Shown: positions 57,339-64,000 of the stretch, in pieces
Layout: each line of letters begins with the position of its first letter
Position numbering within the stretch: the first letter of the stretch is position 1
Origin: Rhodospirillaceae bacterium SYSU D60007
Lineage (GTDB): Bacteria > Pseudomonadota > Alphaproteobacteria > Reyranellales > Reyranellaceae
Direction: 5' to 3'
Length of the DNA: 64,000 nucleotides
NCBI GenBank assembly: GCA_003574685.1
Contig: QOCQ01000007.1
Coordinates: 62,001 to 126,000 of the forward strand
The notes under the pieces: generated by a model
What the model was told of the DNA's origin: nothing
Databases searched by the model: none
What the model saw: the letters and a program-made list of their open reading frames with translations, nothing else
Made by a program: the position numbers and the translations under genes

Positions 57339-57365
57339 GCTGCCGCGAAGCGCCAGGATCGCCGC

Positions 57366-58688
57366 TCATTGTGGAATTAGGGGAGACCACGCCGGGTCTG
57401 AGGCGTCGGTCGGCGTGGGTACCGGCCGCAGGACGCGTCCCGTGGTATCGACCATGTACAGCCGGACGGCGCCGGCCCGGCCGCCGGCGTTGGGCGCCTG
57501 ACGGAAGAACATGAGGTATCTGCCGTTGGGTGCCCAGGTCGGCCCTTCATCGAGATAGCTGGACGCGAGGATGCGCTCGCCCGAACCGTCGGGCCGCATG
57601 ATGCCGATCGAAAAACTGCCGCCCTCCTGCTTGGTAAAGGCGATGTAGTCGCCGCGCGGCGACCATACCGGCGTGCTGTAGCGCCCCTGGCCGAAGCTGA
57701 TGCGCTGCCCGTCGCCACCGCCGGCGCCCATTACATAGATCTGCTGGCTGCCCCCGCGGTCTGACGTGAACACGATACGGCCGCCGTCCGGCGAATAACT
57801 GGGCGATGTATCGATGGCGGGATGGTTGGTCAGCCGGCTGATCGAGCGCGACCGAACGTCCATCGCATAGATCTCGGAGTTGCCGTCAGTCGCAAGGCTC
57901 ATCACGACGCGGTTGCCGTCGGGCGAGAAGCGCGGCGCAAAGGTCATGTTGGGGAAGTTGCCCAGCAGCTCCTGGCGCGCGGTGTCGACATTCATCAGGA
58001 AGACCCGCGGCACGCCCTGGGCATAGGACATGTAGACCACTTCCTGTAGTGTCGGCGAAAAGCGCGGCGTCAGCGCCAGCGCGCGTCCGTCCGTGAGATA
58101 GCGGTGGTTGGCGCCGTCCTGGTCCATGATCGCGAGCCGCTTCACGCGCGCATTGCCCGGACCTGTTTCGGCGACATAGACGACCCGGGTATCGAAGAAG
58201 CCGTCTTCGCCGGTGATCCGCTTGAAGATCTCGTCCGCAACGATATGGGCGATTCGCCGCCAGTTGGCGCTTTGCGTGAAAAAGGCCCGTCCCGTCATCT
58301 GGCTGCCGGCAGCCACGTCCCATAGCCGGAACTCCACGCGCAGCCGCCCGTCGGCCTGCTGTGTTGCGGAGCCGACCACCAGCGCATCGGCATTGATAGC
58401 GCGCCAGTCCTGGAAGCGCGGTGCCTTGCCGGGATCGGTGATGCGCTCGATGAAGGCGCCGCGGTCGATGGGCCGAAACAGGCCAGACCGTTCGAGATCG
58501 GCGGAAATGACCTGGGAGATCTGGACGCCCACAGGATCGCCCACGAAGTCCGTGACGGCGATGGGAACCGGATTGGCGCTGGCGCCCTCCACCGTGACCT
58601 GCAGCAATCCGCGGGTCTGTGCCCGCAGTATTGCCGGTGTGCCCAGTACGATCAGCGGCAAGCCCGCCGCCACCATGCGCCGGCTCAT
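57366..58688 (-). CDS. tolB: Tol-Pal system beta-propeller protein TolB
   Basis: A 440-residue periplasmic protein. After a signal peptide ending near ILRAQ (about 24) come an N-terminal domain (about 30-160) and a six-bladed propeller with repeated SPDG motifs ([27 protein letters not shown]). TolB binds Pal and links it to TolA. I chose the ATG at 58688 because AAGGA lies seven bases before; an ATG at 58703 is possible. The signal has twin Arg but lacks a full Tat motif. Confidence 0.93.
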   Translation of the reverse strand: MSRRMVAAGLPLIVLGTPAILRAQTRGLLQVTVEGASANPVPIAVTDFVGDPVGVQISQVISADLERSGLFRPIDRGAFIERITDPGKAPRFQDWRAINADALVVGSATQQADGRLRVEFRLWDVAAGSQMTGRAFFTQSANWRRIAHIVADEIFKRITGEDGFFDTRVVYVAETGPGNARVKRLAIMDQDGANHRYLTDGRALALTPRFSPTLQEVVYMSYAQGVPRVFLMNVDTARQELLGNFPNMTFAPRFSPDGNRVVMSLATDGNSEIYAMDVRSRSISRLTNHPAIDTSPSYSPDGGRIVFTSDRGGSQQIYVMGAGGGDGQRISFGQGRYSTPVWSPRGDYIAFTKQEGGSFSIGIMRPDGSGERILASSYLDEGPTWAPNGRYLMFFRQAPNAGGRAGAVRLYMVDTTGRVLRPVPTPTDASDPAWSPLIPQ

Positions 58689-58745
58689 CCTTGTTTCCTT
58701 CATCCCTCTTCACTCCCCGGGTCACTCAGTGGTTGGCACATCTTT

Positions 58746-59726
58746 TCAGCGCAGGTCGCGCGGGTCGAACTTGAACACGAAGCGCTTGAGCTGCTCGTAT
58801 TTGTGCTGCGGATAGGGCAGCGGCTGACAGCGTGGATTGAGCACGGCACGCCGGCCGGCTTCCGCGAATGACCGCAGGAAGGGGTTGCTGGCCATCGCTG
58901 CCTCTGTCTCGTCGGAAATGCGTGCGTCGGTCACCCGGCCATCGGGTGCCATGTCGACAATGATGTAGACGATGAGCTGCGAGGCATCGCGGCCGCCGTC
59001 GTTGACGTGCCAGCACGGCCGCACCTTGTCGGCCATCGCCGCGTTCTCGCTCTGGGTCAGACGGCCGGCGGCAAGGGCGGTTTGCGGCCGCCGCGTGCCC
59101 TGCACGTTGGGCTTGCCCGGCCCTGAGATCGCCTGCGGCGGCTTCGGCGACCGATTGGTTTGTTCAGCCAGGATCTGATCGAGCGTCTTTGGCGGGGTCT
59201 GGGGCGGTTCGGGCTTGCGGACTTCCTGCTTCGGCGGCTCGGGCTTGGGTGGCTCCGGCTTCTTTACTTCCGGCTTGGGAGGCTCGGGTTTGGGCTCCGG
59301 CTTTTTCTCGACCGCCGGCTCCGGTTTCGGCTTGATGGGCTCGACATCCGGATCCTTCGGCTTTTCAACCTTGGGCTCAGGCTTCGGCGCCGGCTTTTCT
59401 TCGGGCTTCGGCTTGGGCTGAACGGCCGCCACCTGAGGCTCGGGTTTCGGATCCGGTTTGGGTTCAGGCTTTGACTTGGGTGCCGCCTCGATCTGCGGCG
59501 CAGGAGGGGCTGGCGTATTCTTTTCGGCTTCGGGCAGCTTGCGGTCTTCCGGCCGCTCCGGCGACACGACCGGCGCCTTCGACTGCGGACCGATCTCCGA
59601 TGCATCGTAGATCGGCACGTCGGCCAGCGAATCGTCCGGCTGCTGGATGAAGTTGGGCAAGCCGAACAACGCCACCGCGAGCACCACGACATGCACCCCG
59701 ACCGACAGCACGGCCGGGGTCGTCAT
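58746..59726 (-). CDS. tolA: TolA inner-membrane/periplasm-spanning protein
   Basis: A 326-residue protein. An N-terminal TM helix (about 5-25) is followed by a long Pro/Lys/Glu-rich domain (about 60-230) with many KPEP and PEPP units, and a C-terminal globular domain (about 245-326) with VRPCWHVNDGG and IVYIIVDMAPDGRVTDARI. TolA transmits proton-motive energy from TolQR to TolB/Pal. The middle domain is extended and proline-rich, unlike the Ala-rich helix of E. coli TolA. The start MTTPAVLSVGVH fits the membrane helix. Confidence 0.92.
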   Translation of the reverse strand: MTTPAVLSVGVHVVVLAVALFGLPNFIQQPDDSLADVPIYDASEIGPQSKAPVVSPERPEDRKLPEAEKNTPAPPAPQIEAAPKSKPEPKPDPKPEPQVAAVQPKPKPEEKPAPKPEPKVEKPKDPDVEPIKPKPEPAVEKKPEPKPEPPKPEVKKPEPPKPEPPKQEVRKPEPPQTPPKTLDQILAEQTNRSPKPPQAISGPGKPNVQGTRRPQTALAAGRLTQSENAAMADKVRPCWHVNDGGRDASQLIVYIIVDMAPDGRVTDARISDETEAAMASNPFLRSFAEAGRRAVLNPRCQPLPYPQHKYEQLKRFVFKFDPRDLR

Positions 59727-59778
59727 TTCATCGCCGGTGGTGCCACGCCAGCGCACGGTTTTGCCTGACCTCCGGCCG

Positions 59779-60264
59779 TCAGTTCTTGCCGCCCGTCTTG
59801 CCGGCCGGAGCCGGCTTGTCGGGCGCCATATCGCCGACGAGCCCCGCCTTGGTGAAGCCGGCGGCACGCAGCGCGCCCAGCACCTCCATCACACGGCCAT
59901 AGTCGACGGCCTTGTCGCCGCGCACGAAAATGCGCTGATCGGGCTTCTCCGCCTGGACGGCCTTGAGCTTGGTGATCAGGTCGTCGACCGAATACTCCGT
60001 ATCGCCGAGGAAAACCTCGCCCTTGGCCTTGACGCTCACCACCAGCGGCTCGTCCTGTCCCTGGATCGGATCGGCCGAGGTCTTGGGCAGATCCACAGGC
60101 ACGCCGACGTTCATCAGCGGCGCTGCCACCATGAAGATGATCAGCAGCACCAGCATCACGTCTACCAGCGGCGTGACGTTGATCTCGGACATGGGCGTGT
60201 AGAAACGGCGGCGGAACCGGCTGCCGCCTCGGGTCTGGGTGCCAGCACCCATCTGCAGGCCCAT
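59779..60264 (-). CDS. tolR: TolR protein
   Basis: A 161-residue ExbD/TolR-type protein: cytoplasmic N terminus, one TM helix (about 31-50) with the proton-path Asp35 in NVTPLVDVMLVLL, and a periplasmic domain ending in a Lys/Gly tail. Forms the ion-driven motor with TolQ. Its ATG overlaps the tolQ TGA stop (TGATG). Confidence 0.95.
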   Translation of the reverse strand: MGLQMGAGTQTRGGSRFRRRFYTPMSEINVTPLVDVMLVLLIIFMVAAPLMNVGVPVDLPKTSADPIQGQDEPLVVSVKAKGEVFLGDTEYSVDDLITKLKAVQAEKPDQRIFVRGDKAVDYGRVMEVLGALRAAGFTKAGLVGDMAPDKPAPAGKTGGKN

Positions 60265-61067
60265 CAGCTATGCTCCTCAAGCTGGCGCGACAGGATGGTG
60301 ATGAATTCCTGAGCGAAGTTCTCGAGTCGCTGGCCGTAGCGGCCGATGTCGCTGCTGATCTTGTTGTAGGCCAGCACCGCCGGAATGGCCGCCACCAGCC
60401 CCAGCGCGGTCGCGAACAGCGCCTCGGCGATGCCGGGGGCAACGACGGCAAGCGACGTGTTTTTCGAGGCCGCGATGCCCTGGAACGACGTCATGATGCC
60501 CCACACCGTGCCGAACAGGCCGACAAACGGCGCGGCAGCGCCGGTCGAGGCGAGAAACGTCATGCGCTTCTCGATCGCCTCCATCTCGCGCTGCACGGTG
60601 ACTGCCATCACCTGCTCGATGCGGGCCTGCAGGTTGTGGCGGGCCGCCACAGTCGCGGCGAGGCCCTTGCTGAGCGAGCGCCGCCACTCGCGCATGGCAC
60701 CGGAAAAGACACTCGAAAGCGGCTCTTCGGGCTTGTCGCCGATCCGGTCGTAGAGGTCGTCAAGCGAGACGCCCGACCAGAACGTATCCTCGAACGCTTC
60801 GGCCTTGCGCCGCAGCGTACGCAGCTTGAGGGTTTTTTCGATGATGATGGCCCACGACCAGATTGATGCCAGCAGCAGCATCACCATCACGATCTGAACG
60901 ACCGGATGGGCGTTCAGGAACATGCCCAGGAAGCTGACGTCGATGGCGCCGGTGCCGCCCAGCGCACCGGCAGCGGTCGTGCCCGTCCCCGGCGGCGGTG
61001 TCACCGGGGCTGAAGGTACCGGCGCAGGCGGGGGGGCAGCCTGCGCAAGCAGCAGAAAGGGATCCAT
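60264..61067 (-). CDS. tolQ: TolQ protein
   Basis: A 267-residue ExbB/TolQ-type protein with three TM helices (about 56-76, 170-192 and 205-228) and the conserved TVWGIMTSFQGI motif. An Ala/Pro-rich N-terminal extension of about 40 residues precedes TM1. It forms the stator of the Tol motor. Followed directly by tolR. Confidence 0.95.
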   Translation of the reverse strand: MDPFLLLAQAAPPPAPVPSAPVTPPPGTGTTAAGALGGTGAIDVSFLGMFLNAHPVVQIVMVMLLLASIWSWAIIIEKTLKLRTLRRKAEAFEDTFWSGVSLDDLYDRIGDKPEEPLSSVFSGAMREWRRSLSKGLAATVAARHNLQARIEQVMAVTVQREMEAIEKRMTFLASTGAAAPFVGLFGTVWGIMTSFQGIAASKNTSLAVVAPGIAEALFATALGLVAAIPAVLAYNKISSDIGRYGQRLENFAQEFITILSRQLEEHS

Positions 61068-61111
61068 TGGGACTCCGATTGGTTACTTTCGGGTAGCGGC
61101 TGAATGTGGCG

Positions 61112-61606
61112 TCACAGCGGCGCGAGGCGTTGCATTTGCGCAACAGTTGCAGGGTTCCGGCCGGTCCCCGCTCCGATTCCGGCGGCGGAACGCGAGAGCG
61201 CAGCGCGTGCATCGGCCGGCAGGCGTACCGGCCGGCCGGCCGGACCCATGCAGGCCAGAGTTAGCGTCGCATCGCTCAGCACTTCGCCGGTACCCCGACC
61301 ATCGGCCCGTCGCACCTGCTGGACGAGATCGACGGACGCCCCGCGCAAGGCCGCCACCCGGGTGACCACCTCAAGCAGCTCGTCCAGCCGGGCCGGCTTC
61401 AGGTACTGGATCGAGAGGCGCGCCACGGTCCAGTTGATGCCGGTGGCCACACGCAATGCCGCCAGATCGTGGCCAAGGCCCCGCAGCATTTCGGTGCGTC
61501 CGCGCTCCATGAATCTCAGATAATTGGCGTGATAGACGATGCCGCCAGCGTCCGTGTCCTCATAGTACACACGGAGCGGCAACACATGCGCCGGCACGGC
61601 GCTCAT
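61112..61606 (-). CDS. ybgC: Acyl-CoA thioesterase YbgC
   Basis: A 164-residue hot-dog-fold thioesterase. The active-site motif [17 protein letters not shown] holds catalytic Asp19. It hydrolyses acyl-CoA or acyl-ACP and is the usual first gene of tol-pal clusters. Its ATG overlaps the ruvB stop by four bases, so the ruv and tol genes are one transcription run. The C-terminal about 25 residues are a variable tail. Confidence 0.92.
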   Translation of the reverse strand: MSAVPAHVLPLRVYYEDTDAGGIVYHANYLRFMERGRTEMLRGLGHDLAALRVATGINWTVARLSIQYLKPARLDELLEVVTRVAALRGASVDLVQQVRRADGRGTGEVLSDATLTLACMGPAGRPVRLPADARAALSRSAAGIGAGTGRNPATVAQMQRLAPL

Positions 61607-62661
61607 CCCGCACCCGCGGTATCGGGATCCAGCAGGTCGAGCTGGACTCGCGCGGCACCTGGCATTTTCAGCCCGATATGTCGCCAGCCCCCTTCGGCGA
61701 GAACGCGGCCCCGCGGCGTGCGCATCAGCAAGCCGAGCTGCATCAGGTATGGTTCGATCACGTCCTCGATCACATCGCGCTGCTCGCTGAGCGCCGCCGA
61801 GAGCGTTTCCACGCCGACAGGACCGCCATTGTACTTCTCGCCGATGCAGGCGAGATACCGCCGGTCCATGAGGTCGAGCCCGAGCTGATCGACTTCCAGA
61901 CGGCGCAGCGCCCGATCCGCGGCGGCGGCATCGATGACGGTTGCCCCGGCAACAGCCGCGAAGTCCCGCACGCGGCGGAGCAGCCGGTTGGCGACCCGGG
62001 GCGTGCCGCGGCTGCGGCGGGCGACCTCGGCGGCGCCATCATCCGTCAGCTCCACTTTCAGGACGCGGGCCGCGCGCCGTACGATCGTCTCCAGCTCGTC
62101 CGGCGCGTAGAACTCCAGGCGCAAGGGGATGCCGAAGCGCTCGCGCAGCGGCGTTGTCATGAGGCCCGACCGGGTTGTGGCGCCGACTAGCGTAAACGGC
62201 GGCAGGTCGATCCGGACCGACCGCGCAGCCGGACCTTCGCCGATCATGATGTCGAGCTGGAAGTCCTCCATCGCCGGATAGAGGATCTCCTCGATGGCGG
62301 GGTTCAGCCGGTGAATCTCGTCGATGAAGAGCACGTCGCCGCGTTCAAGATTGGTCAGCAGCGAGGCAAGGTCACCGGCCTTGGCGATCACCGGCCCCGA
62401 AGTGGCGCGGAACCCTGCTCCCATCTCGCGGGCCACGATCTGCGACAGCGTGGTTTTGCCAAGTCCAGGGGGGCCATGGAACAGCGTGTGGTCGAGCGGC
62501 TCGCCGCGCGCGCGGGCAGCCGCGATGAAGACCTTGAGATTTTCGCGCACCTGGCGCTGGCCGACAAAATCGTCCAGCGTCTGCGGCCGCAACCGGATTT
62601 CCGCGGCATCTTCCTCCTGCCGCCCCCGCGCTACCAGCCGATCGGCGTCGCCGGCGTTCAT
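61603..62661 (-). CDS. ruvB: Holliday junction branch-migration ATPase RuvB
   Basis: A 352-residue AAA+ motor. [11 protein letters not shown], Walker A GPPGLGKT (63-70), Walker B DEIHRLN and the C-terminal winged helix with TPRGR are present. Works with RuvA on recombination intermediates. Overlaps the ends of both neighbours by four bases. Confidence 0.96.
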   Translation of the reverse strand: MNAGDADRLVARGRQEEDAAEIRLRPQTLDDFVGQRQVRENLKVFIAAARARGEPLDHTLFHGPPGLGKTTLSQIVAREMGAGFRATSGPVIAKAGDLASLLTNLERGDVLFIDEIHRLNPAIEEILYPAMEDFQLDIMIGEGPAARSVRIDLPPFTLVGATTRSGLMTTPLRERFGIPLRLEFYAPDELETIVRRAARVLKVELTDDGAAEVARRSRGTPRVANRLLRRVRDFAAVAGATVIDAAAADRALRRLEVDQLGLDLMDRRYLACIGEKYNGGPVGVETLSAALSEQRDVIEDVIEPYLMQLGLLMRTPRGRVLAEGGWRHIGLKMPGAARVQLDLLDPDTAGAG

Positions 62662-63266
62662 CGGCCGAGTTCCCGCAGGCCTTCGCGGATCAGCGCATCA
62701 AGCCGCGCGTCGCTGCCCAGGCGCGTCGCGACGCGGGCAATGGCGCCAAGCGCTTCGGGGCGCCTGTACCCAAGGTTCACCAGGGCAGATACGGCATCCT
62801 CGTTCACCGGAGCAGCCTCGTCATGAGCGGCCGCCGACGGCGCGCGCACCGCGGGCGTGGCCCCCCAGGCGGCCGCCTTGTCCTTGAGCTCGGTCAGCAG
62901 GCGGGCCGCGAGCCGGGGTCCCACACCCGGGGCGCGGCTGAGCGAAGTCCTGTCCTGCGCCACGATCGCGTTCGCCAACTGGTCGGGTGCCAGCGTGGAG
63001 AGCAGCGACAATGCCACCTTCGCACCGACGCCCTGCACGGTGGTCAGGATCCGGAACCAGTCGCGTTCAGCGGTGGCGAGGAAGCCGTAGAGCGCGATCG
63101 CGTCTTCGCGCACGATGGTTTCGATGAGCAGTGTCGCCTCGCGGTCCGCCGCGAGGTCCTTCAGTGTGCGGGACGACGCGAACACCACATATCCGACTCC
63201 GCCCACGTCCACGACGCAGGAATCCTCGGCAACGGAACCGACAGTGCCACGCAACCTGCCGATCAT
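62658..63266 (-). CDS. ruvA: Holliday junction DNA-binding protein RuvA
   Basis: A 202-residue tetrameric junction-binding protein: OB-fold domain starting MIGRLRGTV, helix-hairpin-helix pair ([13 protein letters not shown] and [13 protein letters not shown]), and the C-terminal domain III that contacts RuvB ([12 protein letters not shown]). ATG at 63266 overlaps the ruvC stop (ATGA). Confidence 0.95.
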   Translation of the reverse strand: MIGRLRGTVGSVAEDSCVVDVGGVGYVVFASSRTLKDLAADREATLLIETIVREDAIALYGFLATAERDWFRILTTVQGVGAKVALSLLSTLAPDQLANAIVAQDRTSLSRAPGVGPRLAARLLTELKDKAAAWGATPAVRAPSAAAHDEAAPVNEDAVSALVNLGYRRPEALGAIARVATRLGSDARLDALIREGLRELGR

Positions 63267-63898
63267 GTGGCCGCTTTCCCGGCGGCGCGCATCAACAGCA
63301 TGCGTTCCCACGCCGCCGACGAACCGCGCACGCCGCTGCGGCCGCGGCCCGCGCCGACCCGGCCGCCGCGCACGGCACCCACTTCGCCGCCTTCCGCACC
63401 GGCCATCACCGCCCCGCCCGTCCAGCGGCGCGCGGTGCCCCGGTGGTGCGCATGACAGATCGCAACGGCGAGGGCGTCCGCGGCATCGGCGGCGGCATCG
63501 CTGCCCGGCAGCAGCCGGCGCACCATCGCTTCCACCTGGCGCTTTTCAGCGTGCCCTGCGCCGACAACCGATTTCTTGATGTGATTGGCACCGTACTCCA
63601 GCACCGGCAGGCCGCACTTGGCCGGGGCCATCAGCACGGCGCCGCGGGCCTGCCCGAGCTTCAGCGTCGAGGTCGGGTTCTTGTTGACGAACGTCTCTTC
63701 GACCGCCGCCTCGACGGGCTGCCATTGCGCGATCACGGCAGCGATGCCGTCAAAGAGCTGGCACAGTCTTTCGGCCAGCGGCCGGCCCTCGTCCGACTGC
63801 ACGACGCCGCTTGCCACGTGTGTCAGGCGATTGCCTTCGGCCTCGATCACGCCCCAGCCGGTGTTGCGAAGCCCGGGATCGAGGCCAATCAGGCGCAT
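63263..63898 (-). CDS. ruvC: Crossover junction endodeoxyribonuclease RuvC
   Basis: A 211-residue Holliday junction resolvase. Catalytic acids are Asp7 ([12 protein letters not shown]), Glu67/68 (VEETFVNKN) and the Asp pair in [15 protein letters not shown]. The family is usually 160-175 residues; here a Gly/Arg-rich tail follows (about 155-211). The four-base overlap with ruvA shows that this end is used. Confidence 0.93.
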   Translation of the reverse strand: MRLIGLDPGLRNTGWGVIEAEGNRLTHVASGVVQSDEGRPLAERLCQLFDGIAAVIAQWQPVEAAVEETFVNKNPTSTLKLGQARGAVLMAPAKCGLPVLEYGANHIKKSVVGAGHAEKRQVEAMVRRLLPGSDAAADAADALAVAICHAHHRGTARRWTGGAVMAGAEGGEVGAVRGGRVGAGRGRSGVRGSSAAWERMLLMRAAGKAAT

Positions 63899-63911
63899 GG
63901 TGCCATCACCT

Positions 63912-64000
63912 CTATCCCGCCAGGCGCGTCAGCGTTTCGTCGGAGACTTCGAAATTGGCGAAGACTGCCTGGACGTCGTCATTGTCCTCCAGCGTCTCGA
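63912..64000 (-). CDS. YebC/PmpR family protein, C-terminal end
   Basis: Only the last 28 codons are in the window, reading [20 protein letters not shown] and then ETLTRLAG. The [14 protein letters not shown] stretch is the characteristic end of YebC/PmpR proteins, and yebC immediately before ruvC is the standard order. These proteins act in transcription or translation of proline-rich sequences. The gene continues beyond 64000. Confidence 0.85.
   Translation of the reverse strand, partial: ETLEDNDDVQAVFANFEVSDETLTRLAG

Overview
The window is a gene-dense, GC-rich bacterial chromosome segment. Its closing block (yebC-ruvC-ruvA-ruvB-ybgC-tolQ-tolR-tolA-tolB-pal-cpoB-tilS-ftsH), short 4-base start/stop overlaps, frequent GTG starts and many MoCo-hydroxylase, RND and TRAP-type genes point to an Alphaproteobacterium. 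A soil-type member of the Rhodospirillales or Hyphomicrobiales is my inference; the species cannot be read from the sequence. No tRNA, rRNA, CRISPR array, transposase or phage gene was found.

Layout. 1-1039: CoxE-like VWA protein (cut by the edge) and a CoxD/MoxR ATPase. 1195-7066: an SDR, then a TetR repressor divergent from a two-gene RND efflux pump with a promoter/operator between them. 7058-12070: a possible permuted papain-like protein behind a perfect palindrome, then a six-gene copper-handling cassette (Cys/His-rich secreted protein, small lipoprotein, TolC-like protein, Tat-exported multicopper oxidase, cupredoxin, CusF-like protein). 12172-14469: VOC protein, ArsR, SRPBCC protein and O-methyltransferase, the last three translationally coupled. 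14621-22675: a minus-strand run with a three-subunit molybdenum hydroxylase (M, L, S), CoxG, a membrane GH17 glucan enzyme and an M81 metallopeptidase. 22811-28272: a GhrA-like dehydrogenase, then a four-gene run holding 2,2-dialkylglycine decarboxylase. 28463-31403: cardiolipin synthase, an EEP-family phosphodiesterase and an ExoD-like protein. 31409-37187: a TetR/NTF2-like pair with twin operators, ATC hydrolase, acyl-CoA dehydrogenase, D-glutamate-cyclase-like protein, DMT transporter and SapC. 37372-43774: erpA, an FAD oxidoreductase, exonuclease III, ilvD and an orphan peptide-type ABC binding protein. 43943-48259: a DUF6065-like protein, a small protein made almost wholly of 14-residue repeats, a large winged-helix/BTAD/TPR regulator and a CBS protein. 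48465-52261: an orphan TRAP binding protein, then glmM, a small membrane protein and thiD. 52328-64000: the ftsH/tilS/Pal-Tol/ruvABC block.

The most unusual item is the 139-residue protein at 44908-45327. It consists of nine complete copies and one half copy of a 14-residue unit (consensus GMMAPAFGKSKVKL), with its own strong ribosome-binding site and terminator, directly downstream of the BTAD/TPR regulator. I recognise no family for it. Also notable are two families of cruciform-forming intergenic repeats, found only between convergent genes, and several palindromes placed as operators.

Genes that seem to work together: the TetR/RND pair (drug or solvent efflux); the copper cassette (periplasmic Cu(I) oxidation and chaperoning); coxG-S-L-M with the distant coxD/coxE (a molybdenum hydroxylase of unknown substrate, not a classical CO dehydrogenase); and the Tol-Pal genes (outer-membrane constriction at division) next to Holliday-junction resolution genes.
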